This document shows, one piece after another, positions 16,092 to 23,332 of a DNA stretch of 41,012 nucleotides. The notes under the pieces are model-generated. The model made no database searches. It was not told the origin of the DNA and worked only from the letters and a program-made list of their open reading frames with translations. Position 1 is the stretch's first letter; every line of letters starts with the position of its first letter. This DNA is from an uncultured Candidatus Melainabacteria bacterium (GTDB taxonomy: Bacteria > Cyanobacteriota > Vampirovibrionia > Gastranaerophilales > Gastranaerophilaceae), in the NCBI GenBank assembly GCA_934693235.1, contig CAKUUY010000013.1:1-41012 (forward strand), written 5' to 3'. Made by a program: the position numbers and the translations under genes.

Positions 16092-16496
16092 TTATTCAGT
16101 GATATGGAACGAACACTTTGAGCAATGAGCTTTTGGGTGAAGCATTAAGTTGTCTTCCAAGTCGTAAAGTCTTGCAATTCTTGTAACTAAAGGAGCTCCG
16201 CATTTTGGACATTTCAATCCACCGGCGCCGTTTAAAATCAGTTCTTTCAAACTGTCAATAATTTCTTGTGAAACCGTATATGATGTATAATCTTTTTCGA
16301 GTTCTTTAATCTCGTGTGGATCGCATTTTAGAACCTTTGCTAGGTTTTGGCGAACGGTTACTGGCAAAAACAGTTCTTTGCCGGATTCTATATCTTCAAT
16401 TAAGCTCAATGGTAAATTGCATTCTTTTGCCAAACCTTTTGGTGAAAATCCGATTTCATCTCTTCTATGTTGAATAAATTGTGCTAAAGTTTTCAT
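16092..16496 (-). CDS. XRE regulator fused to a zinc ribbon
   Basis: The 134-residue protein has an N-terminal HTH (FIQHRRDEIGFSPKGLAKECNLPLSLIEDIESGK) and a C-terminal four-cysteine zinc ribbon: C96 and C99 (CPKC), C125 and C128 (CSKC). The frame stays open to 16667, but ATG 16496 starts the HTH at the usual place and is preceded by TATAAT and exactly six bases without SD. A role in sensing metal or redox state through the ribbon is possible but unproven. It is convergent with the XRE gene at 15828. Confidence 0.85.
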   Translation of the reverse strand: MKTLAQFIQHRRDEIGFSPKGLAKECNLPLSLIEDIESGKELFLPVTVRQNLAKVLKCDPHEIKELEKDYTSYTVSQEIIDSLKELILNGAGGLKCPKCGAPLVTRIARLYDLEDNLMLHPKAHCSKCSFHITE

Positions 16497-16532
16497 AAAA
16501 TTATTATATATGGAAACACCCCCTTTATTCAA
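16496..16532 (-). promoter_or_regulatory. Leaderless promoter of the XRE-zinc-ribbon gene
   Basis: On the minus strand TTGAAT (16527-16532), 18 bp, TATAAT (16503-16508), six bases (AATTTT), ATG at 16496. The -35 lies in the loop of the hairpin at 16514-16545. Confidence 0.62.
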
Positions 16533-16545
16533 GAGGGTGTTTTTT
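16514..16545. terminator. Hairpin terminator between the XRE-zinc-ribbon and lipoprotein genes
   Basis: The stem AAACACCC (16514-16521) and GGGTGTTT (16535-16542) is followed by T on the plus strand, with only TTT on the minus strand. It blocks antisense readthrough and may end the lipoprotein gene. Confidence 0.7.
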
Positions 16546-16569
16546 GTTGTGTAGAAAAAAATTATGAAA

Positions 16570-17490
16570 TTATTCTTCATAGTTCCAACCGGAATGAGTG
16601 TATGTTCTGGCGTAATCAGAATAAACTTTTGCGTTGTCGAAATCGTATTGAGCGAATTCTGGTTCACCCTTGTCGTTTTTAATTACGTTTCCGTCATCAT
16701 CATAAATTACAGAACCATACATGAATGTTCCTTTTTCTTGACCTCTTTCGATATCACCTTTGCATACTAACTTTCCGTTTTTGTCAAATACTGAACGAAT
16801 GTTACGTTTGCCGTCTCTGCCGTTTGTGCGAACTTCATAACCTGCATAATTCCATTCATATTCTTGAGGTTTTTTATCTGTATTTGCAACATATCGCATT
16901 AGTTTAATGCCTCTTCCCGGAACATCTGAAACGATTGTTCTCATATAAGATTTTTTAGGGTTGTTGTCTTCGTACAAATCATCAACTTCTGATACAATTG
17001 CAAGTTCTTTTTTGTTTGTACCGATGCTGTCTACAGAAGATTTATAAATTTTGTTATCATATCTGTTGTGAGCAGTAGATGCCATATATACAGCGTTATT
17101 TTTGCCATCAGGAATAGGTCCGTCCGGATCAATTCCGATATTTATTCCTTGAGCGATTAATGAATCTCCGATGTTGAACGGGTAATCTTTTACAACAATT
17201 GGTTTAATAATTGTATCTCTGTGGTTTGTACTACCACCAATTACAACTGCAGTTGCGCTAGATGCAGCAGCCGCACTTGCACTTGCTTCCGCTTCACAAC
17301 TTGATAATGACCCTGCTGCAGCTCCTACCGCCATCAAACCTAAAACCAAGTTACGCATAGCATCTGCTGAATTTTGGCTTGCAGGTGCTTGTATTTGTGG
17401 TAAATCATTTTCAACAGACTGTTTTTTATCATTAATTCTGTGATAATTGCTTCCTTTAAAATTTAGGGTATTAATTGCTTTAACTTCCAT
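16570..17490 (-). CDS. Lipoprotein-like surface protein with N-terminal FKG motif
   Basis: This 306-residue protein is of unknown function. Residues 1-44 are a hydrophilic extension with NFKG at 10-13. A hydrophobic Ala/Gly segment (47-64) follows and ends in a lipobox-like LSSC (62-65), then a 20-residue Ser/Ala stretch. The remainder is polar, with repeated 'DDDGN/DKNGK' turns resembling MORN or YwqK-type repeats. A lipobox this far from the N-terminus is unusual; it may be membrane-anchored by another route. The start ATG 17490 is set by AGGAGG at 17513-17518, although a longer frame exists. Confidence 0.7.
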   Translation of the reverse strand: MEVKAINTLNFKGSNYHRINDKKQSVENDLPQIQAPASQNSADAMRNLVLGLMAVGAAAGSLSSCEAEASASAAAASSATAVVIGGSTNHRDTIIKPIVVKDYPFNIGDSLIAQGINIGIDPDGPIPDGKNNAVYMASTAHNRYDNKIYKSSVDSIGTNKKELAIVSEVDDLYEDNNPKKSYMRTIVSDVPGRGIKLMRYVANTDKKPQEYEWNYAGYEVRTNGRDGKRNIRSVFDKNGKLVCKGDIERGQEKGTFMYGSVIYDDDGNVIKNDKGEPEFAQYDFDNAKVYSDYARTYTHSGWNYEE

Positions 17491-17678
17491 TTTGGTTTTT
17501 AACCTCCTATTTCTACACTTTGCATGCATATAAAATCAAAACATGATTTTACTTGCTACCTTGATAGTACAAAAAACATAATTTTTCTTCAAAAATATTG
17601 ATGGAATTGAATTTCAAGAGCTTTACAATTGTTAATATAAGGGGTAAGTTGCCTAGATGCTTAGAGCTGTAGAATTTT

Positions 17679-17746
17679 GCCTCTCCGAGGGAGAGAGAGT
17701 GGTTGTTGCAATCAATTTAATTACAACCACGAGAGAGGGGTTAAAT
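17679..17746 (+). repeat. CTCTCC hairpin element, copy E3
   Basis: It begins CCTCTCC-GA-GGGAGAG and ends GAGAGAGGGGTTAAA, matching the outer ends of E1 and E2. The interior stem is GTGGTTGT (17699-17706) with ACAACCAC (17723-17730), perfect over 8 bp and different from the other copies. A further partial copy (CTCTCC-TA-GGGGAG) lies at 18126-18140. Confidence 0.72.
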
Positions 17747-17768
17747 ACCATGTCCTGCGCGGACGACG

Positions 17769-17911
17769 GGAACTTTTTGTGTAAAAAGTTCCACAAAACC
17801 ATCCACACGCTCCATTCACTAATAACTTGTAAGCTCAACCTAAAAACAGTCAAACTCGCTTACGCTCAAACAATGACTGTTTTTTGCTATTTGTTTCACT
17901 AACAAGTTATT
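17769..17911. repeat. Dispersed hairpin element, copy B
   Basis: Three nested or adjacent inverted repeats are perfect: GGAACTTTTT/AAAAAGTTCC (17769-17792, loop GTGT), AATAACTTGT/ACAAGTTATT (17821-17830 with 17902-17911) and AAAACAGTCA/TGACTGTTTT (17843-17852 with 17874-17883). The left half is homologous to 4464-4537. It sits in a 660-bp gene-free stretch (17491-18150) made largely of repeats. Confidence 0.75.
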
Positions 17912-18013
17912 GTTCATTTCGCTATCGTGGCGTTTTTTAATTTTGTACATGTCATTAGGAGTTGTGGAAAAGTTTGATAAAAATTGTAAAGATGGAAAGG
18001 AGAAACAGCGACG

Positions 18014-18110
18014 TAGTAATCTCATCAAATTAAATTTAATGGGATTGCTACAGCATATTTTCAAAAACCTTAATAATTCCCTTAAAACTTTTCGCTTCGC
18101 AATGACAGTT
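18014..18110. repeat. REP-like dispersed element (also at 26935-27012, inverted)
   Basis: The segment from about 18033 (AATTTAATGGGATTGCTACA) to CTTCGCAATGACAGTT at 18110 matches the reverse complement of 26935-27012 at both ends. A 19-bp hairpin with three G-U pairs (left strand from 18014, right strand ending near 18051) shows an older inverted copy abutting it. Confidence 0.7.
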
Positions 18111-18150
18111 ACAGTAAACTTTTCCTCTCTCCTAGGGGAGATAAATCTAT

Positions 18151-18900
18151 CTAATAATCAAACTTAAATCCGTTCTCCAAAAAGTGTCCGAAACATCCGC
18201 CGTAAGCACCGCCGTCCTTACACACATCTTCAAAACGATATCTTCTTTCTTCTGATGGCGAACCTGTAGCGAGACACTTATTATCTTTTTTGCATTCAGG
18301 AGTAACACCTCCCTCGTCTATAGAACCATCGTAAAAAATACTCATTGACCATAAATCATATCCTATTTTATTTGGACCTTTTCGCCCATTAATATCTATA
18401 TATAGCGCTATTGGAGGGTAATCAGAAAATCCGGATACAATATCTAAAACGCTACCATCCGCTAATACAAATTTCCCTACGTGGTATTTCACTTCTGCTT
18501 TTGGACCAACAGCAGAAGCAATTTCTCCATTTTGCATTGTATAGTTATCTGCGAAACATCCATCTTCACATACTTTTACAACTTTTAGATATTTTTGTAC
18601 AAAATCTTCACATGCTTTTTGGGCTTTTGCCTCATTTGCATTATATTCTTCGTCACTTAAATTATCATTATAATATGCTGTCAACGGTGTATTTCTCAAA
18701 TCATCCACACCCTCGTCGGCCATGTATTTTTTTATTGCTTGTGACATGTTGGAATAGAATTTTTGTGTAGCAACTTCAAGAGACCTTTTTTGTTGATTTT
18801 GTATCAATGTCGGGAGTGTCATTGCTGCCACGACACCGATTATAGCCAACGTAATCAATACTTCTGCTAACGTAAACCCCAAATTATGTCCTATCTTCAT
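18151..18900 (-). CDS. Type IV pilin / type II secretion pseudopilin-like protein
   Basis: The 249-residue protein carries a class III prepilin signal: an 8-residue leader MKIGHNLG, then F-T-L-A-E with E at +5 of the mature chain and a 20-residue hydrophobic helix (VLITLAIIGVVAAMTLPTLI). The globular part has several Cys pairs and a late DINGRKGPNKIGYDLW segment that I associate with Gastranaerophilales pilin-like families. Cleavage by a PilD-type peptidase and assembly into a pilus or secretion pseudopilus are expected; no assembly genes are near. ATG 18900 follows AAGGAGG closely; TTG 18903 would add one residue. Confidence 0.9.
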   Translation of the reverse strand: MKIGHNLGFTLAEVLITLAIIGVVAAMTLPTLIQNQQKRSLEVATQKFYSNMSQAIKKYMADEGVDDLRNTPLTAYYNDNLSDEEYNANEAKAQKACEDFVQKYLKVVKVCEDGCFADNYTMQNGEIASAVGPKAEVKYHVGKFVLADGSVLDIVSGFSDYPPIALYIDINGRKGPNKIGYDLWSMSIFYDGSIDEGGVTPECKKDNKCLATGSPSEERRYRFEDVCKDGGAYGGCFGHFLENGFKFDY

Positions 18901-18995
18901 CAATCCTCCTTATACGTGATGTGTTATATCACTATTATAAAATTATATATTAAAATTTTCAACTGTAAACAAAATAATAACATCCTCTATCGGAC

Positions 18996-19041
18996 AAATA
19001 GGTCACTGACAATATTTATAATTTAAGGCAAAATAAGTCAC
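18996..19041. promoter_or_regulatory. Promoter and possible operator repeats of the 19042 XRE gene
   Basis: TATAAT at 19017-19022 is flanked by direct repeats AAATAGGTCAC (18996-19006) and AAATAAGTCAC (19031-19041), 35 bp apart and touching the ATG. The placement suits autorepression by the encoded XRE protein. Confidence 0.45.
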
Positions 19042-19251
19042 ATGTCAAGACTGGATAAGTTAGGTAAAAATATTGCAAAATATAGAAACGAAAAAGGTTG
19101 GTCACAAGAAAAACTTGCTGAAATTGTGGATTTATCCAGAGAATATATTACAAGAGTCGAGAGAGGGCAGAAAAATATAAGCCTGAAGAAATTATTTGCA
19201 ATTGCTGACGCTTTAAATGTTGATTTTTGCAATTTAACAAATTTCAAATAA
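19042..19251 (+). CDS. Small XRE-family regulator
   Basis: The 69-residue protein is one helix-turn-helix domain: LGKNIAKYRNEKGWSQEKLAEIVDLSREYITRVERGQKN, then LKKLFAIADALNVDFCNL. It resembles stand-alone SinR/C1-like regulators, often associated with restriction or mobile modules elsewhere, but no such genes adjoin it here. No good SD precedes ATG 19042; the predicted leader is about 13 nt. Direct repeats around the promoter suggest autoregulation. Confidence 0.88.
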   Translation: MSRLDKLGKNIAKYRNEKGWSQEKLAEIVDLSREYITRVERGQKNISLKKLFAIADALNVDFCNLTNFK

Positions 19252-19305
19252 AATTTTGAATGTCGTAGAAAGCAATTCCAACTTATATTATTAAATAATA
19301 ACATT

Positions 19306-19352
19306 AAAAAAATATCTGTCATCACAGACTACGTAATGCGATAACAGATATT
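19306..19352 (-). terminator. Terminator of the 19413-19622 gene
   Basis: On the minus strand a 9-bp stem AATATCTGT/ACAGATATT (19344-19352 with 19311-19319) is followed by a T-run. Confidence 0.7.
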
Positions 19353-19359
19353 AGAAAGG

Positions 19360-19402
19360 AAAGGTGAACCAATTTAACATAATATGAACAATTCACCTTT
19401 TT
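19360..19402 (+). terminator. Terminator of the 19042 XRE gene
   Basis: The 9-bp stem AAAGGTGAA (19360-19368) and TTCACCTTT (19392-19400) with a 23-base loop runs into TTTTT. It lies beyond the opposing terminator, so the two convergent transcripts overlap. Confidence 0.6.
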
Positions 19403-19412
19403 GAGTAAAAAT

Positions 19413-19622
19413 TTATTTTTCTTCGTCGTGATGTTTATGTTTTACATCTTCTTTAATAACGATAAGGTTGTTAATAATCTTCATTGCACATGTTGGCAAA
19501 ACAACGTCGTCAAGACCTGTTGCAATACTGATAATTTTGCCTGCACCTAAAGTTACCTCATCTCCTTTGTAGTAGAATGTGTAATCATCTTTTCTGTCTG
19601 AACGAATTGTAATTTGACTCAT
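19413..19622 (-). CDS. Small hypothetical protein with His/Asp/Glu-rich tail
   Basis: The 69-residue protein starts MSQITIRSDRKDDYTFYYKGDEVTLGAGKI and ends KHKHHDEEK. It is predicted mostly beta, with no signal peptide or membrane segment. The charged, His-containing tail could bind a metal, but this is speculative. AGAGGAAAG precedes ATG 19622, a good SD. It is flanked by its own terminator and a hairpin repeat upstream, so it is a separate transcription unit. I do not recognise a family. Confidence 0.7.
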   Translation of the reverse strand: MSQITIRSDRKDDYTFYYKGDEVTLGAGKIISIATGLDDVVLPTCAMKIINNLIVIKEDVKHKHHDEEK

Positions 19623-19672
19623 TTTTCTTTCCTCTAATATTGTGTGAATTGTAATTTTGATAATTTTTTGGT

Positions 19673-19758
19673 CATTCTGAGCGGTTAGCGAAGAATCACA
19701 AAGTTTATAATACTTAAATTGGATTCTTCGGACTTAAATTATTGTTGTTCTCAGAATG
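19673..19758. repeat. Double-stem REP-like hairpin
   Basis: CATTCTGAG (19673-19681) pairs with CTCAGAATG (19750-19758) and CGAAGAATC (19689-19697) pairs with GATTCTTCG (19722-19730), both perfect 9-bp stems. The GTCATTCTGAGC...GAAGAATC wording is that of a widespread bacterial intergenic repeat type. Confidence 0.7.
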
Positions 19759-19774
19759 GCTGAACTATCTACAC

Positions 19775-20113
19775 TTACTTTTCACTTCTCTGTCCTTTAC
19801 TATTATAAAATACGCCTTCTGCCATAACTTCTTCATAAATTTCTTCATCTTGTTTGAAAGAAGTTTCTGTGTACGGGTACAAATCTATGCAAACATCTAA
19901 ATCTGTTTCAATTTTTCCAATTATTGGCCAAATCTGTTCGCGTTTAGATTTGTCTTCAATATCAAAAATCGCAGCAAGTTCAATGTCTTCACCATCGTGC
20001 ATTTTCCCATCCAAAAACGTTCCAAACAAATACATGCCTTTATAATCATCAAAAATCTGATTAAAAGCCTTAGTAAGTTTTAAGATTACTTCATCAACTG
20101 AATTTGCACTCAT
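19775..20113 (-). CDS. Nucleotidyltransferase-fold protein
   Basis: The 112-residue protein has the outline of a small MNT/DNA-polymerase-beta-like nucleotidyltransferase: a helix, then YLFGTFLDGKMHDGEDIELAAIF, matching the 'GS...G....SDIDL' pattern with GED-I-E as the presumed metal carboxylates, followed by a later D-V-C-I-D-L strand that supplies a third acidic residue. The Gly-Ser motif has become Gly-Thr, so activity is uncertain. It has no HEPN partner. ATG 20113 starts just past the hisS stop and its SD AGGAGT overlaps the end of hisS, so it is co-transcribed with hisS. Confidence 0.65.
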   Translation of the reverse strand: MSANSVDEVILKLTKAFNQIFDDYKGMYLFGTFLDGKMHDGEDIELAAIFDIEDKSKREQIWPIIGKIETDLDVCIDLYPYTETSFKQDEEIYEEVMAEGVFYNSKGQRSEK

Positions 20114-20117
20114 AAGT

Positions 20118-21365
20118 TTACTCCTGACCTTTAATTGTAGACAAAACATTTTGTCTGTCAACTGCAACTTGTTCTGATGTCGCAAGATTTTTTACAGCAA
20201 CTTTGTTTGAATTAATTTCATCTTCGCCTAAAATTAGTGCAAATTTTGCAACTTTTGAAGCCTTTTCAAGCTGCTTTGTAAATTTTTTATTAGCTAAATC
20301 AAATTCAATATGCAACCCTTTTTCTCTCAATTCTTGAGCAAGAACAAAAGCGTCAGCCGGAGAATTTGAAACGATATAACCGTCAAGTTTTTCAGGTCCA
20401 ATATCAGGTAGTAAAGAATTCAACCTTTCCATTCCCATTGCCCAACCTACAGCCGGAGTGTCTTCACCCCCAAGGTTTCTTACCAGACTGTCGTAACGAC
20501 CACCTCCACAAACCGCGTTTTGCGAACCTAAATTGTTAGATTTGATTTCAAAAACAGTTCTGTTGTAGTAGTCTAAACCACGTACAAGAAGCTTATTTTC
20601 TATATAAGGAACATCAAGTTTATCAAGATAAGATTTTAGTGTCGCATAATGTTCAGCACATTCATCGCAAATAAAATCTGATTGGATAACTTTTTGAATT
20701 TCCGGTTTTGCAAAAATTTCCTTACAAGTTTCAACTTTGCAATCAAGAAGTCTTAGAGGATTTTTTTCATAGCGATTTTGGCAATCTTCGCAAAGATTTT
20801 CAAATTCTGGTTTCAATACTTCTTTGATTTTTCTTTTGTATTCTTCTCGACATTTAGGACAGCCGAGCGAATTTATTTCAACTTCCAAATCGTTTAAACC
20901 TAGAGACTTCAAGTAATTTACAGCAAGCAAAATAACTTCTGCATCTGCGGTAGGTTCTTTAATGCCGAACATTTCTACCCCGACTTGGTGAAATTGCCTT
21001 TGGCGACCTGCTTGCGGTCGTTCATATCTGAACATCGGCCCTTTATACCAAAGTTTTACGGGAGCTGAAAGCCTCGACATTCCGTTTTCAATAAACGAAC
21101 GAACAACACCCGCTGTATTTTCCGGTCTCAAAGTCAAAGATCTGTCACTTTTTTCAAAAGTGTACATCTCTTTGTTTACAATATCTGTTGTATCACCAAC
21201 TCCGCGAGCAAAAAGTTCTGTTGCTTCAAAAATTGGGGTTCTAATTTCTTTATATCCGTAACGTGTAAATATGTCTAAAGCTTTTTTCTCAAGTCTGTGC
21301 CACTGCTCAACCTCTTGAGGTAAAATGTCTTTAGTTCCTTTTTGTACTTTAATTATCTTTGTCAT
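20118..21365 (-). CDS. hisS: Histidyl-tRNA synthetase
   Basis: The 415-residue class II synthetase charges tRNA-His in the cytosol. It begins KVQKGTKDILPQE and shows motif 1 (FEATELFARGVGDTTDIV), motif 2 (RYERPQAGRQRQFHQVGVE), the histidine-binding GLDYYNRTVFE and motif 3 (GWAMGMERL), followed by an anticodon-binding domain. An internal CPKC...CQNRY...CDEC segment (about 165-235) adds cysteines typical of the insertion in some HisRS. There is no SD. A consensus promoter places +1 exactly at ATG 21365, so it should be leaderless. Confidence 0.97.
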   Translation of the reverse strand: MTKIIKVQKGTKDILPQEVEQWHRLEKKALDIFTRYGYKEIRTPIFEATELFARGVGDTTDIVNKEMYTFEKSDRSLTLRPENTAGVVRSFIENGMSRLSAPVKLWYKGPMFRYERPQAGRQRQFHQVGVEMFGIKEPTADAEVILLAVNYLKSLGLNDLEVEINSLGCPKCREEYKRKIKEVLKPEFENLCEDCQNRYEKNPLRLLDCKVETCKEIFAKPEIQKVIQSDFICDECAEHYATLKSYLDKLDVPYIENKLLVRGLDYYNRTVFEIKSNNLGSQNAVCGGGRYDSLVRNLGGEDTPAVGWAMGMERLNSLLPDIGPEKLDGYIVSNSPADAFVLAQELREKGLHIEFDLANKKFTKQLEKASKVAKFALILGEDEINSNKVAVKNLATSEQVAVDRQNVLSTIKGQE

Positions 21366-21400
21366 AAAGTCATTATATAAATTTGAGGAGCAATTGTCAA
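21365..21400 (-). promoter_or_regulatory. Full-consensus leaderless promoter of hisS
   Basis: On the minus strand TTGACA (21395-21400), 17 bp, TATAAT (21372-21377), six bases (GACTTT), ATG at 21365. Both hexamers and the spacing are perfect sigma-70 consensus, and the predicted +1 is the A of the start codon. Confidence 0.85.
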
Positions 21401-21460
21401 CTGAAAATTATTTACTTATCTCGTTTAATGGGAATATTGTATTTTTGCATCTAAAAATTT

Positions 21461-22078
21461 TTAGTGCTCAAAACTCAGTAGTTTAAATCCGCGTTTTTTC
21501 TTTTCTAACTCTCTGTCAGGAAGTTCATAACACTTGATACAACGAGCCTCATAAGTTTCATCTCCACCAATCATAATCAATGGCGAGTGTTTGTCTGCCG
21601 GTTTTCCATCAATTAATCTTTGAGTTCTCGTTGCGTTTTCGCAACCACATTTCATACAAACAGCATGAAGTTTATGAACTTCTGTTGCAATACACATTAG
21701 TTCAGGCATACTTCCAAAAGGTTCAGCCTTAAAATCAAGTTCCAAACCTGTACCTATAATTTTTTTACCCTCGTTCATAAGTTTTGAAATAACCTTAACA
21801 ATGTTTTTGTCAAAGAATTGAAGTTCATCAATCGCAATAACTTCATCTTCCGGTTTTACGACACTCATAATTTGAATGGCATGCTTAACCTTAATCGCAT
21901 CAAGCCACAAACCGTTTCTTGACTCAATATAATCTCCTTTTGCCCTTGTATCAACCTCAGGTGAAATAACTTTAACTTTTCTTTTTGCAATAATAGATCG
22001 TCTTACTCGTCTCAAAAGTTCTTCTGTTTTACCACAGCTCATAGGGCCTGTAATTAATTCAAAACTATATCCGTACAT
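21461..22078 (-). CDS. tdk: Thymidine kinase (type II)
   Basis: The 205-residue enzyme phosphorylates thymidine with ATP in pyrimidine salvage. The P-loop GPMSCGKT is at 11-18, the Walker B-like DELQFF at 84-89 with the catalytic Glu, and a structural zinc site is formed by CMKCGC and a later CIKC. Length is typical. ATG 22078 is preceded by a GGTGGTGA purine-rich SD. It runs with hisS but has its own 95-bp gap, so it may be a separate unit given the strong hisS promoter inside that gap. Confidence 0.95.
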   Translation of the reverse strand: MYGYSFELITGPMSCGKTEELLRRVRRSIIAKRKVKVISPEVDTRAKGDYIESRNGLWLDAIKVKHAIQIMSVVKPEDEVIAIDELQFFDKNIVKVISKLMNEGKKIIGTGLELDFKAEPFGSMPELMCIATEVHKLHAVCMKCGCENATRTQRLIDGKPADKHSPLIMIGGDETYEARCIKCYELPDRELEKKKRGFKLLSFEH

Positions 22079-22170
22079 ATACTTTCACCACCATGTAAAA
22101 ATCCCAAAAGATTTTCCCAAATTCTCCTTTTAAATAATTATACATCTTTGAAAAAATTTTTAAAAGTAAA

Positions 22171-22968
22171 TTAATGTAAAATTTTATCACGCAATTTTTT
22201 TAATCCTGCACCGTAGAAATATCTCAACTGTTCAGGGAAATTGTCCGCAATGTCAATCATATACATATCATGAACCGCAAGAGCTTTTATCAAAAATGCA
22301 ATTTCCGAATTTTTTGTCCATAGAACTTTAGGGTTTTTAATTTTATTCGGTTGAGTCATACCAAAAATTCCCTCACAGTCATCTGCAGCCAAAAATATAA
22401 ATTTCCCGCTTAAGTAATAACCGAGCATCGGAACTCCGGAATGTTCAAATACAGTTCCAAAATTACAAATAAAGTTATCATATTTAACTATTTTTACATC
22501 AAGTCCGCGATTATAAGCATTTAACAAATGTTGTTCAAGATGCTTAAAATCTTCTCCCCATAGTTCAATATAAATATTATTTTTAGCATTTTTAATTATT
22601 TCAATAAGCTTGTCAATAATCTTAGTTCTCCCATTTATCGACAAAACCGGTTCTGTATATTCTTCTTCTTTTATATCAGGAAGTTTCTTTTCCAAAAAAC
22701 TTATTGTAGAATCAAATTTTCTTTTATAGCGCTTAGTTAATTCTTTAGGCTTTATCGGAGTATATGTTGTGGGTTTAGAGTTTGAGCTCAAAACAATATT
22801 AAGACTTTCAAGATTTTTGAGTGTGTCGTAAGTTCTTGATTGTGGAATATTTGCAAGTTTGCTGATTTCATATCCGGTTGCAGGAAACTTTTTCAAAAGC
22901 GCAACATAAACTTTCGATTGATATTCGTTAAATCCGAGTTCTTTAAGTTTTTCAATAACTTCATCCAT
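22171..22968 (-). CDS. TrmB-family transcriptional regulator
   Basis: The 265-residue protein has an N-terminal winged HTH (ELGFNEYQSKVYVALLKK...YEISKLANIPQSRTYDTLKNLES) followed by a short coiled linker and a TrmB C-terminal effector domain (roughly 105-265) with the PLD-like fold. TrmB proteins respond to sugars and are best known in archaea but occur in many bacteria. The effector is unknown. There is no SD; TTGCCA-17-TAAACT-6-ATG places +1 at ATG 22968. It may control its own expression or neighbouring units; nothing in the sequence fixes the target. Confidence 0.88.
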   Translation of the reverse strand: MDEVIEKLKELGFNEYQSKVYVALLKKFPATGYEISKLANIPQSRTYDTLKNLESLNIVLSSNSKPTTYTPIKPKELTKRYKRKFDSTISFLEKKLPDIKEEEYTEPVLSINGRTKIIDKLIEIIKNAKNNIYIELWGEDFKHLEQHLLNAYNRGLDVKIVKYDNFICNFGTVFEHSGVPMLGYYLSGKFIFLAADDCEGIFGMTQPNKIKNPKVLWTKNSEIAFLIKALAVHDMYMIDIADNFPEQLRYFYGAGLKKLRDKILH

Positions 22969-23003
22969 AAAAAGAGTTTAGCTGATTTTTTTTCTTTTGG
23001 CAA
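22968..23003 (-). promoter_or_regulatory. Candidate leaderless promoter of the TrmB gene
   Basis: On the minus strand TTGCCA (22998-23003), 17 bp, TAAACT (22975-22980), six bases (CTTTTT), ATG at 22968. The -10 is weak, the -35 and both spacings are good. Confidence 0.5.
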
Positions 23004-23053
23004 GAAAGTTAAAATTTGATGTAGAAACCAGACCATGGGGGTTGAATATTTAT

Positions 23054-23332
23054 CTACATCTCAAACAAATCCGCATGGGTCCCGGTTGCGGTTGCATATA
23101 AAATTAATTCCTCGTTTTCAATACGATAAATCAATAGCCAATTTGGTTCTATATGACATTCCCTAAAATCTTGCCATTCCCCCTTTAACTGGTGGTCCTT
23201 ATTTTTATCGGGTAATGTCTCTCCACTTGCAAGTTTGGTTAAAATATCTTCTAATTTAGACAAATTTTTACCACGCTTTTTCATTAATTTAACATCGCGT
23301 TTCATTCTATTGTTAAAACGAATATCAAACAT
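23054..23332 (-). CDS. yafQ: YafQ-family mRNA interferase toxin
   Basis: The 92-residue toxin has the RelE/YafQ fold. YafQ cleaves mRNA on the ribosome. Catalytic-region residues known from E. coli YafQ are seen as H47 (DHQLKG), H60 (ECHIEPNW), W65, H86 (GTHADLF) and F90. The aspartate expected two residues after Glu in 'H-x-x-P-D-W' is replaced by N64, which may weaken toxicity. Its ATG overlaps the antitoxin stop (TAATG), the usual coupled toxin-antitoxin arrangement. Confidence 0.93.
   Translation of the reverse strand: MFDIRFNNRMKRDVKLMKKRGKNLSKLEDILTKLASGETLPDKNKDHQLKGEWQDFRECHIEPNWLLIYRIENEELILYATATGTHADLFEM

Noticed and set aside
17653..18167. Short ORFs on both strands in the 17530-18150 gap
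   Set aside because: They run through hairpin repeats, lack SD or TATAAT-N6 signals, and encode unstructured low-complexity peptides.
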